DNA from: WJMD01 sp964596015
GTDB taxonomy: Bacteria; Joyebacterota; Joyebacteria; Joyebacterales; Joyebacteraceae
DNA length: 64,000 bases
Direction: 5' to 3'
Assembly (NCBI GenBank): GCA_964596015.1
Contig: CAZQSB010000010.1
Location: 14,953-78,952, forward strand
In this document: in pieces, positions 34,861-44,951 of the stretch
Layout: every line of letters starts with the position of its first letter
How positions within the stretch are numbered: the first letter of the stretch is position 1
Notes under the pieces: model-generated
What the model was told of the DNA's origin: nothing
What the model saw: the letters and a program-made list of their open reading frames with translations, nothing else
Database searches by the model: none
Translations under genes and position numbers: made by a program

Positions 34861-37800
34861 ATGCGCTCAGAGACCCGGAGAGCGCCCATGGGAGTGGTTC
34901 TCATGGTCGTCGCAGCGGCCTCTCTCACCTGTGGACCGGCCTTCTCAGGCGCCGCCCAAGATGTCTCGCCTGCCCGGAACGGATGGGAGGCACTGTGGGC
35001 GAACGACTTCGCGAGCGCAGAGCAGTACTTCACGGCCGCCCTCAATGCCGACCGGAAGAACGACTCAGCACAGAGAGGACTCGTCCTCGCCCTCCTGGCA
35101 CGCGGAAGGGACGACGCGCTCCACGAGGCGCTCGACGACTACGCCCGCCGGGTCCCCGCAAGCTCGTACGACTACTTCGTCCCTGATGTGGTGTATCTCT
35201 ACTCCGATCTCGCCAGCCGGGACTACCATGAATCGCTCTATGACTTCGCCGGGAGACTAGCGGAGAGCGGAGAAGTCGGGCCGATCGACCGCCGCATGTA
35301 CTGGTCGACGACCGCCAGGTACGCTCTCATGGCCGGGGACGAGAGAGCCGTCGAGAGGGCGGCGGAGCGGCTGAATCGCATCGACACATGGTATGTCCTC
35401 GGACCGTTCGACAACACGTCCGGCTGCGGCCATAAGAGGGAGCACGCGTACTCCGGGCGACCGACCGATGCGCCCTATCGCGGGAAGTTCGGACAGACAA
35501 TCTCGTGGTTCACCCCTGAGCTCATCAGTCCGGACCGTCTCGTGCACCTGACCGGCTACTTCCATCACGACGTCAACACAACCGGGTACGCCAGAACGAC
35601 GGTGAGGATGCCCCGGCCAGGAACCTACCTCGTCTCGGTGGGCTACACCGGCGAAATGGAGTTCGCGATCAACGACGTCGTCATCGGTGAGGGGAGTCGC
35701 CACGCCGGAGGAGACGAGGTGCTGCACTGGCTCGTCGACCTCCCCGCGGGGACGAGTCTGCTGTCTTTCAAGGTCTCGAACCGGGGCGGTTCGAGCCTCT
35801 TTTCGTGCGCGGTCTCCGAGAGGGACGGCTCGCCCGTCAAGGACATCGAATTCGACGTCGCCGGTCCGATCGTCGGCTGCATGTACGAGGAACTCGCTCC
35901 GCGACCTGTCGTCGCCTCCTTTCTCGAGGAGATCGAGCGCCGTGTGCGCGAGAACCCGGGGGATACCGAGGCCGCCTTCTGGCATTTGCACCGCGCGAGG
36001 CTCCATGCCGAGCCGGACAGCCTTCAGGCGCTCTGCGACGAACTGACGGAGCGCTTCCCGGAGTCGGCCCTGGTCCTCTGCGCCGTCGCGGAAGTCCTCG
36101 GGGGAGCGGGAGAAGAGGACAGACGCGAGCAACTCATGGAGCGCGCAGCCGAGCTGGCGCCGGACCTCGCACCCGCGACCCTCCATCTCGCGCGGGGTGA
36201 GATGGAGAAGAAGCGGTACGAGCAGGCTCGCTCCAGGGCGCAGTCGGTGCTGCAGCGTTCGCCCTCGTGCCGGCGGGCGCTTCAGATAGAGCTCGAGTGC
36301 CTCCTCAGGGAACAGCGGCTCGAGGAACTCCGGACCGAAGCAGAGAGGGTCGCCGATGAGCTGAGGGACGAATCGCTCGGGTACACGTTCCTCGCGGAGC
36401 ACGCCTCGGAGCGCGGGCTCACGAAGGACGAGAAGAAGTACTCGAGGAAGGCCATCGACCGCATGCCGGTCTACACGGGACGGCTCTCCCGCTACATCGA
36501 GAGCCTGGAAGAGGAGGACTACTCGCAGGCGCAGAAGGACCTCGAACGCTTCCTCCGGGTCTCTCCCGACAGTGAGTTCCTCTGGGTCTCGTACGTCAGG
36601 GTTCTGCTTTCTCAGGACAGGATCGACGAAGCATGGGAGACCGCTCAGAAGGCCCTCAGGAGCTTCCCCCAGAGCGTCTCACTCATCTACTATCGCGCGC
36701 TCTTCTGTGAAAGCTGCTATGACTTCTGGCTCACGTCCATCCGGGAGCACTTCCCCGACGGACAGCGCGTTCTGACGGACGAAGAGCTGAAGGCGATGTA
36801 TCCCAACGGTTACTACCCGACACGGGTCATCAAGCCTGAGGACACGGAAGCGACACGGAAGTGGATCGAGCACCGCTGCAACGCTCAGGCGGCCGACATG
36901 CTGGAGAAGGCGCTCGACATCGCCCCGGGTAACTTCCAGATCCGCGATAAGATCCGGTCCCTCAGGGGTCGGAAGCCCTATCGTACGTTCATGGTCGATC
37001 CCGCTCTCGACGAGTTCGTCGCGATGAAGGTCGATCCCGCGGACCACACGGGGGAGGACGCCGTCGTCCTGCGCGAGTGGAAGCGGCGGCTCGCGTACGA
37101 CGAGCACGCCAGCGTCCTGGACTACGTGCTGGCGGTGCAGCTTCTGAACGAGGAAGGCGTCAGGAGGTGGGAGGACTACGACATCGGTATCGACCCGCAC
37201 GCGAACGACATCGTCTTCCTTGAGCAGACGACGGTGAAGCCGGACGGGATGGAGCACGAGGCTGAGATCGTCGGCGGGACCGTCGTCTTCGCCAACGTCG
37301 AGCCCGGTGACGTCATCTTCCTGCACTATCAAATGACGGCCTTCGTCGTCGGCGCGCTCTCGGGACGCTTCTGGGACCACCACCAATTCTCGTTCGGCGA
37401 CCCCTGTCTCGAGTCGAAGTACGTTCTCATAACGCCCGAAGACCTTGAGGTCGAGACGCGGTTGAACCACGCCGGAGGCTACCCCGACGCCGTAACTCAC
37501 GAAGTGGACAAGCTCGAGGACGGGTACCGTCTTGAATCGTGGACGTTCCATGATCCGCCCGTGGTAGATGACGAGATCGGCTCACCTCCGCCGTGGCTCC
37601 ATCTTCCGTGGATCGACGTGTCGACGGTCGGAGGGTGGTCTGACATCGCCGCCTGGTACGAGGACCTCGCGCTGGGACAGGCGGAGGTCACATCGTCAGT
37701 GAGGGAGAAGGCCGAAGAGCTCGCGAGCGGCGCGGTCACCGATGACGAGATCATCGCACGGGTCCTGCGCTTCGTTGCCGACGAGGTCACATATCGCTAC

Positions 37801-38808
37801 GTGCCGTTCTACCAGGGGGCTCAGGTTCCGAGGGAGGCGGAGCAGGTCCTCAAGGACCGCGCGGGCGACTGCAAGGACAAGTGTGTGTTGATGATGGCCC
37901 TGCTTGAGGCGGCGGGTGTGACTGGATGTCGTCCCGCGCTCGTGACGCCCGGCACCGACGCGAGCGTGTCGTTCCTGCCGTCGCCGCGCTTCAGCCACGT
38001 GGTCCTCTACCACGAGAAGACGGATGGGACAGAGACCTGGTACGACCCAACGGTTCGCTTCGCAGTTCCGGGCGAGCTTCCCATGGCACTGTCCGGTGCG
38101 CCTGCCCTGGTGGTATCGGAGGAGGAGAATGCCCTCCGGGAGATTCCCCGGGTGGACGTTCGCAAGCGACCGAGTGAGATCACCACCAGCGCCACACTGT
38201 CGGAAGAAGGAAGCGCCGACGTGAAGCGGAGGGAGGTCTACACCAGGATCGACGAGACGAGCGGCAGGCGCGTTCACGTGGAAGGCGCGTCAAGGGACGA
38301 GCTGGAGGAAGAAGCTCTCACCGTGCTTGCGGCTGAGCATCCCGGGTGCGAGCTTACTTCCTTCGCTGTGCTGGGCTCCGACGATCCCGATACGTCGCTG
38401 GTCTACGAAGTGTCGTTTCACGCACCGAGGCTCTTCGCGCCCACGGCCGACATCCTCTCAGGAGCTCTGCCCTCCGGAAGCCGTCTGAATAACGCCTTCG
38501 GAGCCATCGTCGCCGGAAGGGAGCGCAGGACCCCGATCGACCTTCGACCGTTCGCGACCTGTTCCAAGCTCGTGACGACGCTGGAGTTCCCGGACGGGCT
38601 CGAGCCGCTGGCCGTTCCGGAGGACTGTTCGTATCGCTCGGGGGGGTGTGTCTACTCGGCTACCTATACAGTTGCCGACGGGGCGCTGCGCGCCGAACGG
38701 CAGGTCGTGATCCCCGGGACACTGGTGCACCCTGATGACTACGCGGATTTCAAGACGTTCCTCGAGGCTACGCTCCAGGACCTCCAGGCGCCGGTGCTGC
38801 TCAGGTGA
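34861..38808 (+). CDS. secreted TPR-DUF3857-transglutaminase protein
   Basis: A 1315-residue exported protein. GGAAGGAG precedes the ATG, and a signal peptide is cleaved near SGAAQ. Residues about 40-100 and 370-700 are TPR-like helical repeats (NDFASAEQYFTAALNADRKN and later units). Between them (about 170-330) is a beta-rich insertion with a carbohydrate-binding-like look. A DUF3857 domain (about 760-930) is followed by a transglutaminase core with an intact triad: Cys1004 in GDCKDKC, His1046 in FSHVVLY and Asp1062 in WYDPT. DUF3857-transglutaminase proteins are common in Bacteroidetes-related bacteria and are of unknown substrate, probably acting as peptidases or crosslinkers in the periplasm. 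The long TPR extension is unusual in size. Confidence 0.88.
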   Translation: MRSETRRAPMGVVLMVVAAASLTCGPAFSGAAQDVSPARNGWEALWANDFASAEQYFTAALNADRKNDSAQRGLVLALLARGRDDALHEALDDYARRVPASSYDYFVPDVVYLYSDLASRDYHESLYDFAGRLAESGEVGPIDRRMYWSTTARYALMAGDERAVERAAERLNRIDTWYVLGPFDNTSGCGHKREHAYSGRPTDAPYRGKFGQTISWFTPELISPDRLVHLTGYFHHDVNTTGYARTTVRMPRPGTYLVSVGYTGEMEFAINDVVIGEGSRHAGGDEVLHWLVDLPAGTSLLSFKVSNRGGSSLFSCAVSERDGSPVKDIEFDVAGPIVGCMYEELAPRPVVASFLEEIERRVRENPGDTEAAFWHLHRARLHAEPDSLQALCDELTERFPESALVLCAVAEVLGGAGEEDRREQLMERAAELAPDLAPATLHLARGEMEKKRYEQARSRAQSVLQRSPSCRRALQIELECLLREQRLEELRTEAERVADELRDESLGYTFLAEHASERGLTKDEKKYSRKAIDRMPVYTGRLSRYIESLEEEDYSQAQKDLERFLRVSPDSEFLWVSYVRVLLSQDRIDEAWETAQKALRSFPQSVSLIYYRALFCESCYDFWLTSIREHFPDGQRVLTDEELKAMYPNGYYPTRVIKPEDTEATRKWIEHRCNAQAADMLEKALDIAPGNFQIRDKIRSLRGRKPYRTFMVDPALDEFVAMKVDPADHTGEDAVVLREWKRRLAYDEHASVLDYVLAVQLLNEEGVRRWEDYDIGIDPHANDIVFLEQTTVKPDGMEHEAEIVGGTVVFANVEPGDVIFLHYQMTAFVVGALSGRFWDHHQFSFGDPCLESKYVLITPEDLEVETRLNHAGGYPDAVTHEVDKLEDGYRLESWTFHDPPVVDDEIGSPPPWLHLPWIDVSTVGGWSDIAAWYEDLALGQAEVTSSVREKAEELASGAVTDDEIIARVLRFVADEVTYRYVPFYQGAQVPREAEQVLKDRAGDCKDKCVLMMALLEAAGVTGCRPALVTPGTDASVSFLPSPRFSHVVLYHEKTDGTETWYDPTVRFAVPGELPMALSGAPALVVSEEENALREIPRVDVRKRPSEITTSATLSEEGSADVKRREVYTRIDETSGRRVHVEGASRDELEEEALTVLAAEHPGCELTSFAVLGSDDPDTSLVYEVSFHAPRLFAPTADILSGALPSGSRLNNAFGAIVAGRERRTPIDLRPFATCSKLVTTLEFPDGLEPLAVPEDCSYRSGGCVYSATYTVADGALRAERQVVIPGTLVHPDDYADFKTFLEATLQDLQAPVLLR

Positions 38809-38848
38809 GTCGATCCGCCGCCCCTGGGTCCCGGCCTACCCGGTCCAC

Positions 38849-40387
38849 CTATCGGAAGATCGCCTTGATCTGACCCCAGCTGGCCGGCTCGGCCGCGGTC
38901 CCGCATTCCGGACACCCCGCCTCGTACGCGCCGATGAGCTCAGAGCACTCCGGGTTGTTCTCCGGAAGGCACGGGGAATCGGCGCAGAGCCGGTAGTCCC
39001 GCGCTGCGGCGTCACAGAAGAGAGGGTTCTCGCAGAGGTTGCCGTTCACTGACTCCTGGCCCGCGATAGGCCCGACCCAGTCGCCCGCGGGATTCCCCCA
39101 GACGTTCGAGCAGGAGAGGTTCGCGAAGCCGTCGCTCGTGTAGAACGGTTCACCTCCGATGTTCTCCGAGATCGAGCAGTATTCGAGGGTGATCGTCGGG
39201 TCGCCGCCACTGGTCCCGTAGATCGAGAGCGCCGGACCCCCGCCGACGCCGCTCATCTCGTTCCCCGTGAACGTGCAGCCGTGGATAGTCGTGGGGTCCG
39301 AGTTCCATATCTCGAGCGCTCCGCCCCAGCCCGACGTGTTGCCGGCGAAGAGACAGTCTGACAGCGTCGCCGGTGAGTTGTAGATCTCGACCACGGCGCC
39401 GCCGGTGCCCGTGTTCCCGATGAACTCGTTCCTCTCAAGGGTGACGTTCGTGGAGTTGGGTATGTAGAGCGCGGCCGCGGAGCCGCTGGTCGCGTTTCCT
39501 TCGAACAGGCAGTCGGTGACCGAGATCTCGTCCGCCCTGTAGAAGCTCAAGGCCCCGCCGATGTTGTCGGCCCAGTTCGAGATGAAGTCGCAGTCGTCGA
39601 TATGAGCGACGGCGTCACGTCCGACGAAGACGGCGCCGCCTTCATCGTCGAAGGCGTCGTTTTCCGTGAACGAACACCCGGAGAGTGTCAATGTAGCGTC
39701 ATCGTCAATGTCCAGCGCACCGCCGAGTCCGCCCAGGGCCCGGTTCCCGTCGAAGCTGCAGTCGGTGAAACCGATCGTCGTTCCGTCCTTCGTTCCGACG
39801 GCCCCACCTCCGAAATCCGCGTCGTTGTCCTCGAAGCTGCACCCGGTGAAGATCACCGAGCCGTGCTCCACCCACACTGCGCCGGCCGAGCCGATGGATG
39901 TGTTGCTCGTGAAGGCGCAGTCCGAGAAGGTCTGGACGCTACGCTCAGCGCTCTCGATGTAGATGGCGCCGCCGATGTAGCCTGCGTAGTTGCTCGTGAA
40001 GTCGCACGACTCGAACGTCACGCTCGTCGTGTCGCACCGTACGGCGCCGCCTATCATGTGGCTGCTTCCGCCTGTGAAGGTGAGCCCCCGGACCACCGAG
40101 CCGTCGGCCAGTGAAAACCGCATGATCTGATTGGCGTCGCCGTCGATCGTCACCGAGTCCGCGATGCCCGCCGCTCCGGCGATCGTGATGCCCTCGGTGA
40201 CGCTCAAGCCGTGCTCGTGGTAGGTTCCGGAGGAGATAAGCACGGTGTCACCGGGCGACGCCGCGCCGATGCCGGCGGCGATGGTCGGCTGGTCCTGTGG
40301 CACGCGGATGCTGTCCGCGCGCGAGGAAACGGCCGGGACGACGGTAAGCGCGGCCACGATTGTGAGAAGAGCGTTCCTGGCGGTCAT
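38849..40387 (-). CDS. secreted right-handed parallel beta-helix protein
   Basis: A 512-residue exported protein. The ATG at 40387 has GGAGGGT upstream and opens a signal peptide cleaved near SSRAD; frames extending further upstream lack both. It begins with IRVPQDQPTIAAGI and GDTVLISSGTYHE, the usual entry of parallel beta-helix (pectate-lyase-like/PbH1) proteins, then carries about ten repeat turns with GGAL/GGAV and short Cys/Asn ladders. The C-terminus has a Cys-rich segment (CADSPCLPENN, ELIGAYEAGC) and ends ASWGQIKAIFR, a tail I associate with secreted proteins of candidate FCB-group phyla. No catalytic residues of polysaccharide lyases are evident. Probably a surface adhesin or glycan-binding protein. 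Confidence 0.87.
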   Translation of the reverse strand: MTARNALLTIVAALTVVPAVSSRADSIRVPQDQPTIAAGIGAASPGDTVLISSGTYHEHGLSVTEGITIAGAAGIADSVTIDGDANQIMRFSLADGSVVRGLTFTGGSSHMIGGAVRCDTTSVTFESCDFTSNYAGYIGGAIYIESAERSVQTFSDCAFTSNTSIGSAGAVWVEHGSVIFTGCSFEDNDADFGGGAVGTKDGTTIGFTDCSFDGNRALGGLGGALDIDDDATLTLSGCSFTENDAFDDEGGAVFVGRDAVAHIDDCDFISNWADNIGGALSFYRADEISVTDCLFEGNATSGSAAALYIPNSTNVTLERNEFIGNTGTGGAVVEIYNSPATLSDCLFAGNTSGWGGALEIWNSDPTTIHGCTFTGNEMSGVGGGPALSIYGTSGGDPTITLEYCSISENIGGEPFYTSDGFANLSCSNVWGNPAGDWVGPIAGQESVNGNLCENPLFCDAAARDYRLCADSPCLPENNPECSELIGAYEAGCPECGTAAEPASWGQIKAIFR

Positions 40388-40593
40388 GGGGACCCTCCGG
40401 TGACTTTGCTGATGACCACAGCGACACACTCGACAAGACAAAGACCCATGCAGCAAGGATACCATATGCTGTGACGAGAGGTCCATCCCCCTGCCGGGGT
40501 CGCTCAAGCGTCGACTCGCCCCTCGTGAATCCGCCTCGGGTCCGCTATCATCTCAAGGCGCGAACGACTCACCCGACCGGAGGCCGAAGCACG

Positions 40594-42435
40594 ATGAGGC
40601 GACAGCTTGGCTTCTTCGCCGTCTTCTCCATCGCGGCCGGAGCGATGATCAGCTCCGGGCTCTTCATCCTGCCCGGGCTCGCTTTCGCGCGGGCGGGTCC
40701 GGCCATGTTCGTGTCGTACGCGCTGGCGGGCGTTCTCGCTCTCACCTCGGTCCTGAGCCTCGCCGAGCTCACGACCGCCATGCCTCGCGCCGGGGGCGAC
40801 TACTTCTTCATCACCAGGAGCTTCGGGAGCCTCCTGGGGTCCGTGTCCGGGCTTCTCAGCTGGCTGGCGCTCTCCCTGAAGAGCGCGTTCGCCATCGTCG
40901 GCATCGCCGAGCTTCTCGTGATCTTCTTCGGCTTCGACCTCGTCGTGGCCGGGCTCCTGGTATGCGTCGGGTTCATCATCCTGAACCTCGCCGGCGTCAA
41001 GGAGGCCACGGGATTCCAGCAGGTGCTCGTCGCCGGACTTCTTGCGATCCTCGCGGCTCTCATCGTCACCGGATTCCGGCAGGTGGAGATCGCCCGGTTC
41101 GATCCCTTCCTTCCTCACGGGAGGAACGCGCTTGTCTCCACTGCCGGGTTCGTGTTCGTCTCGTTCGGCGGACTCCTGACGACCGCGAGCGTAGCGGGAG
41201 AGGTCCGCAACCCGCAGAGGACGCTTCCGGCGGCCCTCATCTCCTCACTTGTGGTCGTCACGGCGATCTACACCCTCGTTCCCTTCATCGCCGTGGGCGT
41301 GCTCCCGGCCGATCGGCTCGCAGCTTCGCTCACGCCGATCGCGGACAGCGCGCGCGCCGTGATGGGCAACCCCGGCTTCATCGCTGTGACCATCGCGTCG
41401 CTGCTCGCTTTCATCACGACCGCCAACGGAGGCATCCTGACCGCCTCGCGATACCCGCTGGCGCTCGCGCGCGACAGGCTCATCCCCGAGAGGTTCGCTC
41501 GCCTCGGCGGTCGTTCGGGCGTCCCGACGTTCGCCGTCCTCGTGACGGGACTCTTCATCGCCCTGTCGCTTCTCATCCGGCTCGACACGCTCATCAAGGC
41601 GGCGTCGACCGTCGTGCTCCTCACGAACGTCCTGGCCAGTCTGTCGCTCATCGTGCTCCGCGAGAGCCGCCTGCAGAACTACCGGCCGTCGTTCCGCGCG
41701 CCGCTCTATCCCTGGCTCCAGATCGTCAGCATCGTTGCCTTCCTCGCGCTCATCGCCGACATGGGGATGGAATCGATCCTCATCACCCTTCTCTTTGTCG
41801 TCGCCGGCGTCGCGCTCTACTTCCTGTACGGCCGGCGCAGAGCTACGACGGAGTCAGCGCTTCTCCACCTGGTGGAGCGGATCACGGACCGGAAGCTGGT
41901 CGGACGGGGGCTGGAGACCGAGCTCCGGGAGATCATCAACGAGCGCGACAGCATCAGACACGACGCCTTCGACGAGGCCGTGAAGAGCGCGAAGGTGCTC
42001 GACCTCGACGAGGGAATGGAGCGCGACGCGTTCTTCCGAATGGTCGCCCGTCACCTGTCGTGCGGCGGAGCCTGCCCGACGGAAGACGAGCTCGTCAGAC
42101 TCATCTCCGAGAGGGAGGCCGAGAGCAGCACGGCCATCACGTCCTTCGCCGCCGTGCCCCACATCGTCCTCGATGGCGAGGGTGTCTTCGAACTGCTGCT
42201 GGTCAGGTCGCGAGATGGGGTGCGCTTCTCAGACGAGGCGCCCGCCGTGAAGGCGGTCTTCGTCCTCGTCGGAACGCGCGATACGCGGACCCTCCATCTT
42301 CGCGCGCTCGCGGCCATCGCGCAGACGCTCCAGGACCCGCGCTTCGAGGCGCGATGGATGAAGGCCAGGGACGAGCAGGCGCTCATCGACGTGCTCCTTC
42401 TGAGCGAGCGGCGAAGGCACGTCCGTTCGTCCTAG
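40594..42435 (+). CDS. APC-family permease fused to a PTS EIIA-like domain (copy 1)
   Basis: A 613-residue inner-membrane protein. The start at 40594 follows GGAGG at a ten-base spacing. The first ~425 residues are an amino acid/polyamine/organocation permease with about 12 helices and the typical first-helix motif AAGAMISSGLF. After a charged linker comes a cytosolic domain (about 430-600) resembling PTS fructose/nitrogen EIIA: SSTAITSFAAVPHIVLDGEG holds the predicted phospho-acceptor His523, followed by VKAVFVLVGT and HLRALAAIAQTLQD. It is the same length as the paralogue at 56467-58308. The EIIA-like domain suggests transport is gated by PTS phosphorylation state or another histidine signal. 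No EI or HPr gene is nearby, and the substrate is unknown. Confidence 0.88.
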   Translation: MRRQLGFFAVFSIAAGAMISSGLFILPGLAFARAGPAMFVSYALAGVLALTSVLSLAELTTAMPRAGGDYFFITRSFGSLLGSVSGLLSWLALSLKSAFAIVGIAELLVIFFGFDLVVAGLLVCVGFIILNLAGVKEATGFQQVLVAGLLAILAALIVTGFRQVEIARFDPFLPHGRNALVSTAGFVFVSFGGLLTTASVAGEVRNPQRTLPAALISSLVVVTAIYTLVPFIAVGVLPADRLAASLTPIADSARAVMGNPGFIAVTIASLLAFITTANGGILTASRYPLALARDRLIPERFARLGGRSGVPTFAVLVTGLFIALSLLIRLDTLIKAASTVVLLTNVLASLSLIVLRESRLQNYRPSFRAPLYPWLQIVSIVAFLALIADMGMESILITLLFVVAGVALYFLYGRRRATTESALLHLVERITDRKLVGRGLETELREIINERDSIRHDAFDEAVKSAKVLDLDEGMERDAFFRMVARHLSCGGACPTEDELVRLISEREAESSTAITSFAAVPHIVLDGEGVFELLLVRSRDGVRFSDEAPAVKAVFVLVGTRDTRTLHLRALAAIAQTLQDPRFEARWMKARDEQALIDVLLLSERRRHVRSS

Positions 42436-42524
42436 GCCGCTCTGGTTCTCCCCATCGCTCTGTTGTATGTTCGACATCGCGTTGCCCGCCCAGTGCATGC
42501 AGGTCGGATACTAAGGGGTCCAGA

Positions 42525-44951
42525 GTGCGAAGCATCCCCTTCACGCGCTCCCGAAGCCTGACGCGCGTCGCGCGCCGCTGCCTTCCGATCTGCGTCCTGC
42601 TTCCGTTCCTTCTGTGTTCATGCGGCGACGGTCCCTCGTCGCCCGAGCGACTCCCGAACCGGCTGGTCCAGGCCATCCAGAGCGTTTCTCGCCCGACTTT
42701 CATCGCGTCGGTCGATCTCAACGGCGACGGCGTGGACGAGGAGCTCAAGATGGCGGAGAGCCCCGGCGGCGCGCTCTACATGACCGCGGCGCGAGTCCGC
42801 GAGGACCGCCACTATGCCCTCTGGACACGGAACTTCTTCAACAAGGCCAACATCTGCGGTCTCGCGGACATCGACGGCGACGGCGCGGACGAGGTCGTGT
42901 GGTGGGAGCAGCTGAGTCCCGACAGCGTCCGGGTCGTCATCTCGCCGCTCTCGGACGCCGCGCGGCCGACCATGGACTCGGCTCTGGGCGTCATCGGAGC
43001 GCATCTCTCGGGAGAGCCGATGCCGGACGGTCGGTGGGGAGGCGACGTCTTCCTTCTCGGATCGTTCGACGAGGACGACGACGGCGACTCGGACGTCCTG
43101 GCCCTGGGCATGAACACCGGGGTCTGCCTCGAGCCGAGGGGCGTCTGGTTCTGGGACCTCGAGACGAACCGTTTCACGGCAAGGGTCTCGACGGCCGCGA
43201 CCGTCACGGGGGGCGTCGCCGTACTCGACCTCGACGGGGACGGTCGCGAGGAACTCGTGCTGGGGCTCGAGTCGCCGGGCAACGGCGTCGTCGCCGAACC
43301 GTGGGATGACAGACACTGCTACGTGGTCGTCTTCTCCAGCCGGGGCGAGGTCCTCTGGTCGAGGGAACTCGGAGGTAACTCCTCGAGCGTCGGACTCGTC
43401 GCTCTGGATCTCGACGGGGACGGGGTGATCGAGGTCGCGACGGTGGTCGGTACGCACTCAGAGGAGACGCCGGAGAGCCTCAGGCTCGCCGTCTGGAGCG
43501 GAGACGAAGGGCGAGAGCTCGGCGCGTTGAGCTTCGATTGCTCGATCAACGATCTTGCTTCGGCGGCCACAGCGGAAGGCCCACGCCTCTTCGTCGCGGC
43601 TTCGGACGGCATCGCGCGTCGGGTCCGCTGGGACGGGATGAACCTGGCGATAGAGGAGGAGACCGACTGCGGCGATGGGCTGGAGACGATCGGCATCGTG
43701 CCCATGGGGCCGTCGCCGGGCAGCGCGCGCGTCGCCGTGGGGACGGTCAAGGGACGCGTCATCGTCCTCGACCTCGACCTCTCGCCCATGGCCGCGCTGG
43801 AACTCGACGAGCCGTTCAACCAGTCCGGGACGCTGAGACCCCTGACTGTCCCGAGCGACCGCGGACCGGTCGACGCGCTGCTGGCGATGACCGAGGACAC
43901 GGTCTTCAGACTGGCGCTGGAGCGCCGTCCGCCCTCACTGCTGCTCTGGACCCTGCTCGGCATCGCCGGCGCGGCCGCGGCTGTCGGAGCGGCCCCCGCG
44001 ACGCGCAGACCGCTCCTTGCGCTCGCTCGCAGGGCCGTCGTCCCGGCCGAGCAGCGCGAGGAAGTGCTGGACGGCCTGTCGAAGACCCTGACCGTCGCCT
44101 CGCATGGCAGGCTCTCGGTGACCTCCACGCTGCGCCGCCTCCATGAGCAGCTTGTGATGCTCTACAGTCTGGATGAGTCCCCGCCCGACTCTTTCGGGGG
44201 CAGGTTCCGAGACGCCGTGGAGAACGCGCTCGACGTCGGCATCCCGGGAATCCTCGCGGTCACGCGGAGCGCCGAGAGGATCGGCATCGCGTCGGGCGCC
44301 GAAGCCGGGCTTCGCTCGAGGCTCGAGAGGCTCGGCGACGAGCTCAGGAGTCGCCGAGCGACGCTTCCGTCGCCCGAGGAGTGCGACAGGCTGGCGGCAG
44401 TGCTCGCCGGGCTCCTCTCAGATGTCGAACAGGCGCTCCGGCGAATCAGGACGGAGGTGGAGCGCGAGCTCTCCTGCACGCTCGTGCGAGAGGTCGACAG
44501 GGCGGTCGACGCGTGCCGCTCCGACGCCGCGGCGCTCGGCGCCGACATCGACGTCACCGGGCGAGACACCCTCGCAGGCGCCCGCGTGTCAGGGACTCCG
44601 CGGGAACTCGCGTTCATTCTGGAGAACCTGCTCTCGAACGCCATCGCCGCCGTCGGCGACGCCGAGCGCAGGCACATCCGCGTGGCTCTCTCCCGGGAAG
44701 ACGGGTTCGCCGTCGTGGCCGTACATGATACCGGGTCGGGAATCCCGACGGAGACGAGGGACCGGATCTTCACCGCTGGAGTCAGCGGGACCGGGTCGAC
44801 CGGGCAGGGGCTTCACATGAGCAGCGAGCTGGCTTCCCGGAGAGGCGGAAGCATCAGGCTCCTCGACACGCGGGCGGGGGAGGGCTCCGTGTTCGAGGTG
44901 CGGTTCAGAACGTCGCCTCTTCGTGACGCCCGCCCCGGGCCCTCTGGGTAG
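42525..44951 (+). CDS. histidine kinase with periplasmic FG-GAP beta-propeller sensor (fused form)
   Basis: An 808-residue sensor. The GTG start has AAGGGG six bases upstream, and a hydrophobic leader ends in a lipobox-like LCSC (Cys33), followed by five calcium-binding DxDGDG-type FG-GAP/VCBS repeats (for example DLNGDGVDEE, DIDGDGADEV, DLDGDGREEL). One membrane helix (SLLLWTLLGIAGAAAAVG, about 465-485) separates this from a cytosolic helical region and an HATPase domain with N box NLLSNAIAAV, G boxes DTGSG and GQGLHM. The dimerisation region lacks a standard H box; a His in ASHGRLSV is the only obvious candidate. The gene is not adjacent to a regulator, but it closely parallels the split sensor/kinase pair at 46939-51368. 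Confidence 0.85.
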   Translation: MRSIPFTRSRSLTRVARRCLPICVLLPFLLCSCGDGPSSPERLPNRLVQAIQSVSRPTFIASVDLNGDGVDEELKMAESPGGALYMTAARVREDRHYALWTRNFFNKANICGLADIDGDGADEVVWWEQLSPDSVRVVISPLSDAARPTMDSALGVIGAHLSGEPMPDGRWGGDVFLLGSFDEDDDGDSDVLALGMNTGVCLEPRGVWFWDLETNRFTARVSTAATVTGGVAVLDLDGDGREELVLGLESPGNGVVAEPWDDRHCYVVVFSSRGEVLWSRELGGNSSSVGLVALDLDGDGVIEVATVVGTHSEETPESLRLAVWSGDEGRELGALSFDCSINDLASAATAEGPRLFVAASDGIARRVRWDGMNLAIEEETDCGDGLETIGIVPMGPSPGSARVAVGTVKGRVIVLDLDLSPMAALELDEPFNQSGTLRPLTVPSDRGPVDALLAMTEDTVFRLALERRPPSLLLWTLLGIAGAAAAVGAAPATRRPLLALARRAVVPAEQREEVLDGLSKTLTVASHGRLSVTSTLRRLHEQLVMLYSLDESPPDSFGGRFRDAVENALDVGIPGILAVTRSAERIGIASGAEAGLRSRLERLGDELRSRRATLPSPEECDRLAAVLAGLLSDVEQALRRIRTEVERELSCTLVREVDRAVDACRSDAAALGADIDVTGRDTLAGARVSGTPRELAFILENLLSNAIAAVGDAERRHIRVALSREDGFAVVAVHDTGSGIPTETRDRIFTAGVSGTGSTGQGLHMSSELASRRGGSIRLLDTRAGEGSVFEVRFRTSPLRDARPGPSG